Assembly: GCA_964471825.1 (NCBI GenBank)
Contig: CAYYKD010000007.1
Coordinates: 1-64,000 of the forward strand
Source: CAYYKD01 sp964471825
Lineage (GTDB): Bacteria > Spirochaetota > GWE2-31-10 > CAYYKD01
Length of the DNA: 64,000 nucleotides
Direction of reading: 5' to 3'
Shown here: positions 1 through 8,773 of the stretch, piece by piece
How positions within the stretch are numbered: position 1 is the stretch's first letter
Layout: the number at the start of each line of letters is the position of its first letter
Program-made: the position numbers and the translations under genes
The notes under the pieces: generated by a model
Databases searched by the model: none
The model's input: only the letters and a program-made list of their open reading frames with translations
What the model was told of the DNA's origin: nothing

Positions 1-36
1 TAAGGGTGTTCATCAAGCACAATAAGGATTTCGATA

Positions 37-873
37 ATGCATATCAAGATGTTAGGTACACGAGGTTCTATAGCAGTACCGGGTAGTTCTACTGTAAGAT
101 ATGGTGGTAATACAACCTGTGCTGAAGTTACCTCAGATAGTGGTTACAAGTTAATAATTGACGCCGGTACAGGGATCAGATCACTCTCCGGTGAATATCT
201 TAGATCAGATAGTCGTGAAATAAATGTTTTTTTTACGCATGCTCATTGGGATCATATTCAGGGATTGCCTTTTTTTATACCGATATTCTTTAAGAATTAT
301 ATTTTTAATTTCTATATTAATACCATTAATTTCGAATGTGTAAAAAAGGCAATTGTTAAACAAATGTCTGAAGAATCCCATCCGGTCGACTTCATGAATC
401 TTCCCGGACAGATACGGTTTATACCTATAGATGGTAGTATTGATCTATCCGATATGCATATTGAGTTGTTTGAAAATGCACATCCTGGTAAATCATCTTC
501 TCTGCGATTTAATTGTAATGGAAGTTCAATTAGTTTTGTTACTGATAATGAGATAGGGTTGCTTAAAAAAGAGAATCGATATGAGAAATTTGTTGAGTTC
601 TTGAATGGTACTGATATATTGATTCATGATGGTCAATATATTGATGACGATATGAAATTAAAAGAGGGGTGGGGGCATTCAACGGTAAATGATGTGGCTC
701 GATTGATTATTGATGTAAAACCATCAACCGGTGTTATTACACACCATGATCCGGAGAGATGTGACTCTGAAATAGATGTTATATTGGAAGAGGGACTTAA
801 TATAATTAAAGAATCGGGCTTGAAGACCCGATTCTTAGCTGCAAAAGAGTTAGATATTTATTCGATATCTTGA
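37..873 (+). CDS. MBL-fold metallo-hydrolase
   Basis: 278-residue metallo-beta-lactamase-fold hydrolase. The metal motif THAHWDH is at residues 67-73. Further likely ligands are H149 (ENAHPG), D170 (FVTDNE), H197 (IHDGQ), H214 (GWGHST) and H236/H237 (THHDP). The N-terminus (LGTRGS, YGGNTTC) resembles the PhnP/cyclic-phosphodiesterase-like branch of the superfamily, so phosphodiester hydrolysis is a reasonable guess, but the substrate cannot be read from sequence. No signal peptide, so cytoplasmic. The ATG has AAGGA about 8 bases upstream. The gene converges on the helicase-partner gene with a 31-base gap. A perfect 10-bp inverted repeat lies inside its last 65 bases. Confidence 0.85.
   Translation: MHIKMLGTRGSIAVPGSSTVRYGGNTTCAEVTSDSGYKLIIDAGTGIRSLSGEYLRSDSREINVFFTHAHWDHIQGLPFFIPIFFKNYIFNFYINTINFECVKKAIVKQMSEESHPVDFMNLPGQIRFIPIDGSIDLSDMHIELFENAHPGKSSSLRFNCNGSSISFVTDNEIGLLKKENRYEKFVEFLNGTDILIHDGQYIDDDMKLKEGWGHSTVNDVARLIIDVKPSTGVITHHDPERCDSEIDVILEEGLNIIKESGLKTRFLAAKELDIYSIS
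809..836. other. Hairpin inside the 3' end of the MBL-hydrolase gene
   Basis: AAGAATCGGG (809-818) and CCCGATTCTT (827-836) form a perfect 10-bp stem with an 8-base loop, 37 bases before the stop codon. No T-run follows on either strand, so it is not a standard intrinsic terminator. It could stabilise the mRNA end or slow polymerase between the two convergent genes. Confidence 0.6.
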
Positions 874-904
874 GAGGCACTTGATATCTAAATATATCTT
901 TGAT

Positions 905-2497
905 TTAAACCGCAGTTTGAGTTTCAACTTGATTTTCTACCTGATCAGATGTTTGATCTCCGGATTCATTCTCATTTTGATCTTCAATCTCACCCTCTAC
1001 ATCAGGGATGGGCTCATCATCAATAACAAGATTAGCAACATCGTATTGATAGAACCTCCCTTTTGGTTTCTGTACAGGCTTTAGAGGTTCCTTAGTAAAG
1101 TATGAAATGCCCGACTTGTCTAAGAAACTAAAGAAGTTTTGTTTCTCTGACTCGTGAATTAAAAAGACTTCATCTTTTTTGATTTCCTGTGCTTTTACAA
1201 GACCACTCTCAATTATTGAGTTAATAACTCTTCCCCTCTCAGTCGTATCGCAGAAGAATAGTGTGCCTGTAACGGTGAAATATGAACCGTATTTTTCAAA
1301 CCATGTTTTTAGCGTCTTAGATATGTTTTCAGCAATTGAGATGTTTTTATTAGAAAAATAGCTATCAATATCATCAAACTTAAGCCCATTAGCGACTCCT
1401 CGTTTAATTGAGTTTTCGTTTATCTCAAATTCTGATATTTTATTGTATTTGTGTAATTCTGAGAAGAAGGGTAATAGGTAAAAATCTCCCATGTCAGAGT
1501 CATGATTGCAATATATATTAAAATTTGAAGAAATACACATATTTTCATCGGTATTATGCTTTGACAGAGCGTGAAAAATGATTTTGTAGTTATTCTCATC
1601 TTCTGAAATAATGCCTGCTTTAAGAAGGAAAGATATGCAGTCTTTAAAGTTTGCTTTAATTGGAGGGTTGTCAATGCTTGATGTTAGGAATAGATATTTC
1701 CATATAGACTCCAGGTCTATTTTTTTAAAGATTACACTTTTCTTCATCCTATAGGCATAATCAATAATATCATAGAATGCAGGAAAGGTGTATTTTATCA
1801 ATAATAATACCTTCTCTATTCTTGGTAATTCGAAATAACTTTTTAGAACTTTTAACTCAGGTACATCATTTCCATTTAAGAAGTATTTGTTATAGAAGAA
1901 TGTTACAAACCTGTATTCCTCTTCATCCAGTTGAGAGAAGCTTGAAAAAATATCAACAAAGTTTTCGGCATCCTTTTTATACAGGTAGTTTGAGTTTGAA
2001 ATCTTAACTTCTTTAGATACTAGAAATAGAAGCATATTGTTAATTTCATTAGCCATTGTTGAACCATACTCAATATCTGTAGGTTCTTCATAAGAGACCG
2101 GGATGTCAATAGACTTTGTTTTCTCATAATAGATACCCGGTATTACCAGGTCTTCATTATTTCTAACAAAAATGTATTTTTTGTCTTTGAGGTTTGAAAT
2201 TATTTTTGAAATAGTAGAGATGTTAATGTCATCAGCAAGCACATTTAATTTTTCGGATATGTAAAGCTCGGGTACAATAAAAACATGAGAAAGTATCTTT
2301 AGGATTCTATTCTCTGTGCTATTTAGTTTAGAAATAATAGAGTTGATAAACTCCGGTTTCTTTAGGTAAACAATCAGGTTGTTTTTATAAGAAAAATCAG
2401 ACTTCTTCATTAAAATCTTGCCGAAGAAAAGCTCGTAAAGATCTTCAATCTCTCTGTCATTAAGACCCTTTATAAGTCTTTTTACGCTGTCGGGCAT
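905..2497 (-). CDS. XPB-helicase partner protein (helicase-associated domain, tentative)
   Basis: 530 residues, mostly helical and charged, ending in an acidic Asp/Glu/Gln-rich tail of about 40 residues. No Walker motif and no membrane segment. It overlaps the end of the XPB helicase gene by 16 bases and has its own AAGGAG site inside that gene, so the two are translationally linked. Bacteria that carry XPB (for example Mycobacterium, Rv0861c/Rv0862c) keep a neighbouring protein with a helicase XPB/Ssl2 N-terminal-type domain, and this gene holds the same place. The family assignment rests on position and general character, not on a clear motif. A role in DNA repair with XPB is inference. Confidence 0.6.
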   Translation of the reverse strand: MPDSVKRLIKGLNDREIEDLYELFFGKILMKKSDFSYKNNLIVYLKKPEFINSIISKLNSTENRILKILSHVFIVPELYISEKLNVLADDINISTISKIISNLKDKKYIFVRNNEDLVIPGIYYEKTKSIDIPVSYEEPTDIEYGSTMANEINNMLLFLVSKEVKISNSNYLYKKDAENFVDIFSSFSQLDEEEYRFVTFFYNKYFLNGNDVPELKVLKSYFELPRIEKVLLLIKYTFPAFYDIIDYAYRMKKSVIFKKIDLESIWKYLFLTSSIDNPPIKANFKDCISFLLKAGIISEDENNYKIIFHALSKHNTDENMCISSNFNIYCNHDSDMGDFYLLPFFSELHKYNKISEFEINENSIKRGVANGLKFDDIDSYFSNKNISIAENISKTLKTWFEKYGSYFTVTGTLFFCDTTERGRVINSIIESGLVKAQEIKKDEVFLIHESEKQNFFSFLDKSGISYFTKEPLKPVQKPKGRFYQYDVANLVIDDEPIPDVEGEIEDQNENESGDQTSDQVENQVETQTAV

Positions 2498-4182
2498 ATT
2501 AACTCCTTTTGACTCCAGTTGTCTATTTCGTAAGAGTAACCCTGTTCTGTGAGAAACCGTTGCCTCTTATGTGAATACTCTTCTTCAATAGAATCCTGTG
2601 TAACTATAGAATAAAAATAAGAAATATTGTGTTCTTTTGGGCGAAGTATTCTTCCAAGTCTTTGAGCTTCTTCCTGTCTTGATCCATAAGTACCGCTTAT
2701 CTGTATCAAAACAGAGGCGTCAGGAAGATCAATTGAAAAGTTTGCAACTTTACTGACTACAAGTGTACTTATCTCGCCTGTTCGAAATCTTTTATATAGG
2801 GACTCTCTTATCTGGTTATTGGTTTTGCCTGTAATAATCGGTGCACATATTCCTGCGGCAACTCTGTTTAACTGTTCAATGTAGTGGCCGATTACAAGAA
2901 TTTGCTTGCCTTTATGTCTGATAAGAAGATCTTTTATTACTTCAATCTTTAACGGATTATTGGAGGATATTGTAAATTTGTACTTGAGATCAGCAACAAG
3001 ATAATCCATCAACATATCTTTGGGTAGAGGGATTTTTACCTCAAAACATTTTGCCTCAGATATCCAGCCAAGTTTTTCCAGTACTTTCCATGGTGTGTCA
3101 AACTTCTTAGGACCGATTAAACAGAATACATCTTTTTCATGGCCATCCTCTCTGATAAGAGTTGCAGTCAGCCCGAGTCGTCTTGTGCTTTGAATCTCAG
3201 ATGTTATCTTGAATATAGGTGCAGGAAGGAGGTGGACTTCATCATAAATTATCAATCCCCAATCCTCTGCTTTAAAAATACCAAAATGTGGAAAAAAAGA
3301 GTCCTTATTTTTCCTGTAGATTAAGATCTGATATGTACATACGGTAACCGGTTTGATCTCTTTTTTATCACCGGTATATTCACCTACCATGTCAGGAGTG
3401 AGGTCAGATTTATCGAGAATCTCTCTTATCCATTGGTGAACAGCAGCAACAGAGGTAGCAAGTATAAGTGTGTTCTTTTTGACCTTGGACATAATGTCTA
3501 TTCCGACTATTGTTTTACCGCCACCGCAAGGGAGTACTATTGTGCCGTGTCCACCCAGGTCAGTACCCGATTGATAAAATGCATCGGCAGCCATTTTTTG
3601 GTAATCTCTGATCACAAATGGTTTGCCGTTATTCATGTTTGATTTTAGGTTGATCTGAAGCGGTTTCCCTTCAGTATAACCTGCAATATCATGAACAGGT
3701 ACATTAAAGTTAAAGAAGTCTACTTTTAGGTCACCTCTGGCGAGGAATGGAATCAGATAGGTGAAGTTGTCGATAGGATTTGAAAGGTATTTTTTTAACT
3801 TTGGGTTTGCTTTAACTTCTATGTTAACATTCTCATCTTTAATTTTAAGTATAAGATATCTATTGTCTTCCGGGTACTTTAAGATCTCAACTACACCAAA
3901 TCTTGAGTAGATTGATTTTATTTCATAAATTACATTTTTAGGTATATCAAATTTTGAATAAACTTCCAGGGTGTTGATTATTGATTCCAGTGTTATTCCT
4001 GCAGCAGCTGCATTCCATAAACTTAGGGCAGATATTTTATATGTATGCATATGTTCCGGTGATTTGACCAGTTCAGCAAATGCCGATAACTCATTTCGGG
4101 CAGGTTCAAATCTACTGTTGTAAACTTCGAGCAGAATTGAAAAATCACTCTGTATAATTAGCGGGTTTAGAGGATCCGGCAC
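2482..4182 (-). CDS. XPB/ERCC3-type DNA repair helicase
   Basis: 566-residue superfamily 2 helicase. Walker A is PCGGGKT (218-224), motif II is DEVH (314-317), motif III GLTAT (337-341) runs into the RED motif (344-346), and motif VI is QRLGRILRP near residue 505. The first ~180 residues lack helicase motifs and fit the N-terminal/damage-recognition part of XPB. The start is GTG at 4180-4182, with AGGTG about 7 bases upstream. T. pallidum has an ERCC3-like helicase near its division cluster, as here. Bacterial XPB unwinds 3'-5' and is linked to nucleotide excision repair; a repair role here is inferred from the family. A good promoter precedes it at 4213-4241. Confidence 0.93.
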   Translation of the reverse strand: MPDPLNPLIIQSDFSILLEVYNSRFEPARNELSAFAELVKSPEHMHTYKISALSLWNAAAAGITLESIINTLEVYSKFDIPKNVIYEIKSIYSRFGVVEILKYPEDNRYLILKIKDENVNIEVKANPKLKKYLSNPIDNFTYLIPFLARGDLKVDFFNFNVPVHDIAGYTEGKPLQINLKSNMNNGKPFVIRDYQKMAADAFYQSGTDLGGHGTIVLPCGGGKTIVGIDIMSKVKKNTLILATSVAAVHQWIREILDKSDLTPDMVGEYTGDKKEIKPVTVCTYQILIYRKNKDSFFPHFGIFKAEDWGLIIYDEVHLLPAPIFKITSEIQSTRRLGLTATLIREDGHEKDVFCLIGPKKFDTPWKVLEKLGWISEAKCFEVKIPLPKDMLMDYLVADLKYKFTISSNNPLKIEVIKDLLIRHKGKQILVIGHYIEQLNRVAAGICAPIITGKTNNQIRESLYKRFRTGEISTLVVSKVANFSIDLPDASVLIQISGTYGSRQEEAQRLGRILRPKEHNISYFYSIVTQDSIEEEYSHKRQRFLTEQGYSYEIDNWSQKELICPTA

Positions 4183-4212
4183 TATATATCACCTTTTTTA
4201 AATAATTAAGCC

Positions 4213-4241
4213 TTTATACACTATTTTTTTGATAATGTAAA
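4213..4241 (-). promoter_or_regulatory. Promoter for the XPB helicase operon
   Basis: On the minus strand TTTACA (4236-4241) and TATAAA (4213-4218) are separated by exactly 17 bases, about 30 bases upstream of the GTG start. It matches sigma-70-type spacing and sits in the divergent region opposite mraZ. Confidence 0.6.
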
Positions 4242-4600
4242 GTATTATTTGCGTGTTTAATGTGTGTTGATGGTTAAATACATCTTTCCTTCTTTTATTT
4301 TGAGGTTATACCTGTTTCTGTTGTTATGAGTTCGGTTTTAGTTGTCATGTGTCTTAAGCAGTGTTTGAGTCAATGCCACAAAAATTCACAAAATCCCACC
4401 GTATTGATAATATGTTGGAATAGAGTTCTTAGTATCAGTATATTTTGTGTTTTGAAGTTGATTTGTTGGTTTTCATTGAGATAGGTTTAATAATTTGGTT
4501 TTAGGATTTTAATTGTAACTATGTTTGAAATGCAATCGACACTTAATATTAAAATATTAAATAAATTTACAAAAATAATTATTATTTTTTGTATTTTCAT
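4242..4600. other. AT-rich intergenic region, no gene seen
   Basis: Stretch between the divergent XPB and mraZ promoters. It is T-rich, with stop codons in all frames and no RNA gene or clear repeat that I recognise. Confidence 0.6.
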
Positions 4601-4629
4601 TTGACATTTTTAAAAAAATATCAGATATT
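4601..4629 (+). promoter_or_regulatory. Candidate promoter of the mraZ/division cluster
   Basis: TTGACA at 4601-4606 is a perfect -35. After 17 bases GATATT (4624-4629) is a 4/6 match to the -10. Transcription would start near 4636, about 25 bases before the mraZ ATG. Confidence 0.55.
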
Positions 4630-4630
4630 T

Positions 4631-4655
4631 GTGTAAATTGTGGTAGAAAGTGGTA
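4631..4655 (+). promoter_or_regulatory. Candidate MraZ operator (GTGGTA direct repeats)
   Basis: GTGGTA occurs at 4640-4645 and 4650-4655, exactly 10 bp apart, with a weaker GTGTAA at 4631. MraZ proteins bind direct repeats with about 10-bp spacing just upstream of their own gene (TGGG-type in E. coli, AAAGTG-type in mollicutes), and AAAGTGG occurs here. The repeats run into the mraZ ribosome-binding region, so bound MraZ would block elongation or translation as well as initiation. Confidence 0.5.
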
Positions 4656-4659
4656 TAAA

Positions 4660-5106
4660 ATGAGTTGCTTTACCGGTGAGTACAATAACACTATGGATGA
4701 GAAGGGGCGAATCGCGTTACCTGCGAAGATTCGTAATGTAATAGATGGTGATATTATTTGGGTAACCAAAGGGATTGGTAATGACAAATCGCTTGTTATA
4801 TATACGCCTGAGGAGTGGAGCAAAACCGTTGAGGGGCTTAAAGAAAAGTTAAGTATGTATAGTGAGAAAACCAGGTGGTTATATAGAAAATTTATATCAC
4901 CTGCACAGGAAGTAGTTATTGATAAGAATAATAGGATTGCAATACCGCAAACTTTACGAGAGCATGCCGGTTTAAAAAAGGACTGTGTTTTTCTGGGAAT
5001 GAACACTATTGTAGAATTATGGGATAGTTGTGTCTATGCAGATGAGTTTGAGAAAATAACTGAGGCAGGTGTCAATCTTTTTGAGGAGTTGGGGAACTCC
5101 TTATAA
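4660..5106 (+). CDS. mraZ: Transcriptional regulator MraZ
   Basis: 148 residues, two AbrB/SpoVT-like repeats, each with the conserved D-x3-R loop: DEKGR near residue 15 and DKNNR near residue 88. MraZ is a ring-forming DNA-binding protein that represses the division/cell-wall cluster in other bacteria. It is the first gene of the cluster, just upstream of rsmH, as in most bacteria. The ribosome-binding site is weak (GAAAG) and overlaps the presumed operator repeats. Confidence 0.95.
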   Translation: MSCFTGEYNNTMDEKGRIALPAKIRNVIDGDIIWVTKGIGNDKSLVIYTPEEWSKTVEGLKEKLSMYSEKTRWLYRKFISPAQEVVIDKNNRIAIPQTLREHAGLKKDCVFLGMNTIVELWDSCVYADEFEKITEAGVNLFEELGNSL

Positions 5107-5154
5107 GATTTTATTATATTTTTGTGGTTCATGTGTATTTGGGGGAGGGGAACT

Positions 5155-6078
5155 TTGGATGCTGTCCACGAGCCGGTTATGTGTAATGAGGCAATTTCTT
5201 ACCTTATTACAGACAATACAAGTGTGTTTCTTGATTGTACGCTTGGTGAAGGGGGGCATTCAGAGTCGGTTTTGACTCGGTTTTCCGGGATTAAGGTGTT
5301 TGGCGTTGATAGAGATGCTGATATCTTAAAATTCGCGGAAAACCGTCTGTCAAAATTTGGTGACAGGTTTACTTCAATCAATTCTAACTTCTCACAAACA
5401 GATGTTATTACTCAAAAATTAAGTGGGAATATTCCTGATGCTATTCTCGTAGATCTGGGGATTTCTGTTTTTCATTATAAACGAAGTATGAGAGGGTTTA
5501 CATTTTTAGAGAATGAGCCACTTGATATGAGGTTAGATCATTCGTCGATGTCAGCAGCTGATGTTGTAAATAGTTTGGAGGAAAGAGAGCTAACTAAGAT
5601 ATTTTATAAATATGGAGAAGAGAAGTTCTCATCGTTGATTGCAAGAAGAATAGTCGGTTACAGGAACAAAACACCTTTTACGGGATCAAAAGAGCTTGCT
5701 GATGTAATCTATGATGCGGTTCCTAAAAAATTTCATGGGAAGATTCATCCTGCCACGAGAGTTTTTCAGGCACTTCGGATCTTTGTAAATAGTGAGTTGG
5801 ATCATATTGAAAATGGTTTATCAGGTTTATTTGAGATGTTGAAACCCGGCGGGCGCATGGGTGTTATTTCATTTCATTCGTTAGAAGATAGGATAGTCAA
5901 GAGTTATTTTAATGAATTAAATATTAGTTGTACTTGTCCGCGTGAGCTGCAAAGGTGTGTATGTAATACAAAAAGCAGGATAAAGTGGGTTGCAAAAATG
6001 GTCGTTGCAGGTGAGGATGAAATAAAACGGAATCCTCCTTCGAGGTCTGCAAAATTTAGGGTTGTAGAAAAAATATGA
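5155..6078 (+). CDS. rsmH: 16S rRNA m4C1402 methyltransferase RsmH
   Basis: S-adenosylmethionine-dependent methyltransferase (MraW) that N4-methylates C1402 of 16S rRNA. It shows the family signatures HEPVM, DCTLGEGGHS, DLGIS, HPATRVFQALRI and ISFHSLEDRIVK. The frame is open from 5122, but I place the start at TTG 5155: GGAGGGG lies just before it and the protein then begins LDAVHEPVM, as family members do, giving 307 residues. Its stop overlaps the next start (ATGA). Confidence 0.94.
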   Translation: MDAVHEPVMCNEAISYLITDNTSVFLDCTLGEGGHSESVLTRFSGIKVFGVDRDADILKFAENRLSKFGDRFTSINSNFSQTDVITQKLSGNIPDAILVDLGISVFHYKRSMRGFTFLENEPLDMRLDHSSMSAADVVNSLEERELTKIFYKYGEEKFSSLIARRIVGYRNKTPFTGSKELADVIYDAVPKKFHGKIHPATRVFQALRIFVNSELDHIENGLSGLFEMLKPGGRMGVISFHSLEDRIVKSYFNELNISCTCPRELQRCVCNTKSRIKWVAKMVVAGEDEIKRNPPSRSAKFRVVEKI

Positions 6079-6350
6079 ACTTAAAGAATGCTTTTTATAT
6101 AGTTGCAGGATCTATGCTTATAAGTATTTTATTTCTTATAAATGCATTTGTGAGTCTTGAGGTTAGGGCTCAAAGAGAGATGTTAAGTGTGATTAATCGG
6201 GAGATTAGTGAATTAAAAGCAAATGTAAAAAGAAAGAAGATAGTAGTTAACACACTTACAACTCCCCTGGCTGTTTATAGGTTTGCAGAAAAAAATGGTT
6301 ATAGAAGAGTGCCTATTAAGAATATTGATGTCCTGTATATCGATGAATGA
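6075..6350 (+). CDS. ftsL: FtsL-like division protein
   Basis: 91 residues: a short cytoplasmic N-terminus, one membrane segment (about 8-28) and then a charged coiled-coil stretch (about 32-58). This is the plan of FtsL, the small bitopic partner of FtsQ in the divisome. FtsL diverges too fast to recognise by motif, so the call rests on topology, size and position right after rsmH (4-base ATGA overlap). Confidence 0.75.
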   Translation: MNLKNAFYIVAGSMLISILFLINAFVSLEVRAQREMLSVINREISELKANVKRKKIVVNTLTTPLAVYRFAEKNGYRRVPIKNIDVLYIDE

Positions 6351-6374
6351 TGAGATATATTGATGAGATATATT
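6349..6374. repeat. 13-bp tandem repeat
   Basis: GATGAGATATATT occurs twice head to tail (6349-6361 and 6362-6374), starting in the last codons of the ftsL-like gene, followed by a partial third unit. Confidence 0.8.
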
Positions 6375-6396
6375 GATGAAAGAGTTGACGAAAAAA

Positions 6397-6456
6397 GCTC
6401 TTGCAAAAATAAACTTTGATATTTCAAGAACCTACTTAAAGGATTTTTGTAATAGC
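6397..6456. repeat. Decayed copy of the GCTCTTGC hairpin repeat
   Basis: Begins with GCTCTTGCAAAAATAA (6397-6412), identical to the left end of the element at 49100-49229. It ends with GATTTTTGTAATAGC (6442-6456), a 2-mismatch version of that element's right end. It looks like an internally deleted, degenerate copy, and lies where murE/murF/ftsI are missing from the division cluster. Confidence 0.6.
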
Positions 6457-6468
6457 TTTTATAGTCTA

Positions 6469-6500
6469 AATAGCTTAATATAGCATTAATAGCTTAATAT
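6469..6500. repeat. 13-bp direct repeat before mraY
   Basis: AATAGCTTAATAT occurs at 6469-6481 and 6488-6500, a 19-bp period. It probably marks a small duplication in the AT-rich leader of mraY. Confidence 0.7.
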
Positions 6501-6533
6501 GTTAGGATATATGTAAAATAATACGGAGGAATC

Positions 6534-7619
6534 ATGTTATATCATTTTCTTTATTCACTGAAATCAGTGATCAGTCCTTTTAATATTTTTGGTTATATTA
6601 CATTTAGGGCAGTTGTGGCTTTCTTTATTACATTTTTGATCTGTATGTTATTCTTTCCGCGATTTATTCAAATGATGATGAAGCTTCAGGCTAAGCAGAT
6701 TATTAGAGATGAAGGCCCGCAATCACATAAATTGACAAAGGTCGGCACACCAACTATGGGTGGAATTATGGTAATAATAAGTGTAATTCTAGGATTGCTG
6801 GTAGCATCAAATTTTAATAACTACTACACATGGGTGGTTTTATTTGCAACTGTGGCATTTGGAATTGTTGGATTTATCGATGATTTTTTAAAGGTATTTA
6901 AGAAAACAAGTGACGGGATGCATGGCAGGGTGAAGATGATATTGCAGACTATTATTGCTGCAGTAATAACAACAGTAGTATACTTTACATTTGAGGAGAG
7001 TCTTCGAACTATTTCAATTCCATTTATTAAGAATCTTACGATAAATATGCCATGGTTTATATATATCCCTTTTGGGACATTTATCATTGTTTCAAGCTCT
7101 AATGCTGTTAACCTAACTGATGGACTTGACGGACTTGCAACAGGTTTGTTAATCGCAGCTATTGGAACATACGGCCTGTTTTGTTATATAAGTGGTCATG
7201 TTGAGTTTGCAAAGTATTTCTATTTGAATTTTCTCCCTATATCAGGAGAGTTACTTGTATACTGTTTTGCTTTAATTGGCGGGCTTTGCGGGTTTTTATG
7301 GTTTAATGCTCACCCTGCACAGATATTTATGGGAGATGTTGGATCGTTAACATTTGGCGGAATGTTAGGGACAATTGCATTGATAATTAAACAGGAGTTA
7401 TTGCTTGTAATTGTTGGAGGTGTGTTTATGGCAGAAACACTTTCAGTAATTATTCAGGTGTTTTCATATAAGGTATTTAAGAAGAGAGTGTTTCTAATGT
7501 CGCCGCTTCATCATCATTTTGAGTTAAAAGGGTGGGCAGAATCAAAGATTATTACCAGATTCTGGCTTATTGGCGGCTTATTAGCTATTCTAGCATTGGG
7601 ATCTTTAAAACTCAGATAG
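6534..7619 (+). CDS. mraY: Phospho-N-acetylmuramoyl-pentapeptide transferase
   Basis: 361-residue polytopic enzyme that joins phospho-MurNAc-pentapeptide to undecaprenyl phosphate, making lipid I at the cytoplasmic face. Diagnostic motifs are present: FIDDFLK (catalytic Asp pair), NLTDGLDGLA, MGDVGSL and PLHHHFELKG. About ten membrane segments. GGAGGA is 6 bases before the ATG. Unusually it follows the ftsL-like gene after a 183-base non-coding stretch rather than after murE/murF. Confidence 0.97.
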   Translation: MLYHFLYSLKSVISPFNIFGYITFRAVVAFFITFLICMLFFPRFIQMMMKLQAKQIIRDEGPQSHKLTKVGTPTMGGIMVIISVILGLLVASNFNNYYTWVVLFATVAFGIVGFIDDFLKVFKKTSDGMHGRVKMILQTIIAAVITTVVYFTFEESLRTISIPFIKNLTINMPWFIYIPFGTFIIVSSSNAVNLTDGLDGLATGLLIAAIGTYGLFCYISGHVEFAKYFYLNFLPISGELLVYCFALIGGLCGFLWFNAHPAQIFMGDVGSLTFGGMLGTIALIIKQELLLVIVGGVFMAETLSVIIQVFSYKVFKKRVFLMSPLHHHFELKGWAESKIITRFWLIGGLLAILALGSLKLR

Positions 7620-7627
7620 GGGGTACT

Positions 7628-8773
7628 GTGAAAACAACAGGTAAAGTCTCACTATTAGAAGTCTCGCTTCTTGCCGTGGTTTTTGTATTGTCTGCAATAG
7701 GATTTGGATATCTATACTCTGCAAGCCAACCAACTGCAACCAGGTTGTGGAGTAGTCAGAATAATTTGATAATTAAGCAGGGGATTTTCTTTCTTGCAGG
7801 TTTTGCGGCACTAGTTTTTGGAATGGTATTTAATCATAATAACTATAAACTTATTATTAAGCCATTATTGTTTATAACATTTATTCTATTGATAGCAACT
7901 CATCTTCCCGGGTTAGGGATAGAGGTAAAAGGTGCTAAGAGTTGGCTTGATTTTAAGTTATTTAGATTTCAGCCGTCCGAGTTTGCAAAGATCGTTATAG
8001 TTATTTATCTTAGTACAGTTTTAGCAAAAAAAGGGGATGAGATACGGGATTTTTATTCAGGTGTATTTCCTCCTCTATTAGTAGTTTTTACCATTGCGTT
8101 TATAGTCTATATTGAGAATGATTTCTCAGGTGCATTTGTAATTATTTTGATTAGTTTAATCGTGTTTTTCTTAGCCGGTATTAGAATTGTTACTTTAAGT
8201 TTGATAGGTGTTACCTCAATTGCATCAATATTTTTTATGGTTACTGCTGCTCAGTATAGAATGAGGCGATTATTTGCATTCTTGAATCCATGGGAAGATC
8301 CGCTTGGTGCAGGATGGCAAAGTATTCAATCAATGAAGTGTTTTGCAGTTGGAAAATTTTGGGGTGTCGGATTAGGTAATTCCAGTCAGACACGGAACTT
8401 CCTTTTACCTGAGGCTCACAATGATTATATTTTTGCTGTTATAGCTGAAGAGGGGGGGGGAGTAATGGCAATCATAGTTCTTTTACTTTTTTTTGTCTTA
8501 GCTATCATTGGATACAACATTGCAAAAAAGGGAAAGAGCCAATATTCGTATTTATTTGCTGCCGGATTAACTTCGTTGATATTTTTTCAAGCTATGATTA
8601 ATATCGGAGTTGTGTTAAATGTTTTTCCTTCAACGGGAGTTACGCTTCCATTTATTAGTGCAGGGGGAACATCACTTATTTTGACAATGTTTATAACAGG
8701 TGTATTGATAAATATTGGGACATCCTCTGAATTAACTGATAGATATACAGGATTGAATGGAGATGGGGTATGA
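7628..8773 (+). CDS. ftsW: Lipid II polymerase FtsW (SEDS family)
   Basis: SEDS glycosyltransferase of the divisome with about ten membrane segments. Family signatures include FQPSEFAKI, NPWEDPLGAGWQ, LPEAHNDYIFAVIAEEGG and TGVTLPFISAGGTSL. The frame is open from 7532, inside mraY, but the GTG at 7628 follows a GGGGG tract and gives the usual 381-residue protein; the extra 32 residues are not FtsW-like. A run of nine G lies inside the gene (8452-8460). The stop overlaps ftsQ (ATGA). Confidence 0.93.
   Translation: MKTTGKVSLLEVSLLAVVFVLSAIGFGYLYSASQPTATRLWSSQNNLIIKQGIFFLAGFAALVFGMVFNHNNYKLIIKPLLFITFILLIATHLPGLGIEVKGAKSWLDFKLFRFQPSEFAKIVIVIYLSTVLAKKGDEIRDFYSGVFPPLLVVFTIAFIVYIENDFSGAFVIILISLIVFFLAGIRIVTLSLIGVTSIASIFFMVTAAQYRMRRLFAFLNPWEDPLGAGWQSIQSMKCFAVGKFWGVGLGNSSQTRNFLLPEAHNDYIFAVIAEEGGGVMAIIVLLLFFVLAIIGYNIAKKGKSQYSYLFAAGLTSLIFFQAMINIGVVLNVFPSTGVTLPFISAGGTSLILTMFITGVLINIGTSSELTDRYTGLNGDGV
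8452..8460 (+). repeat. Nine-G homopolymer inside ftsW
   Basis: Nine consecutive G encode the EEGGG segment of the FtsW loop. A tract this long can slip during replication and would shift frame in an essential gene. Confidence 0.7.

Noticed and set aside
4557..5006. 149-codon frame antisense to mraZ
   Set aside because: Shadow of mraZ with no family features.
7532..7627. N-terminal extension of FtsW inside mraY
   Set aside because: The 32 extra residues do not look like FtsW and the GTG at 7628 follows a G-rich ribosome-binding site.
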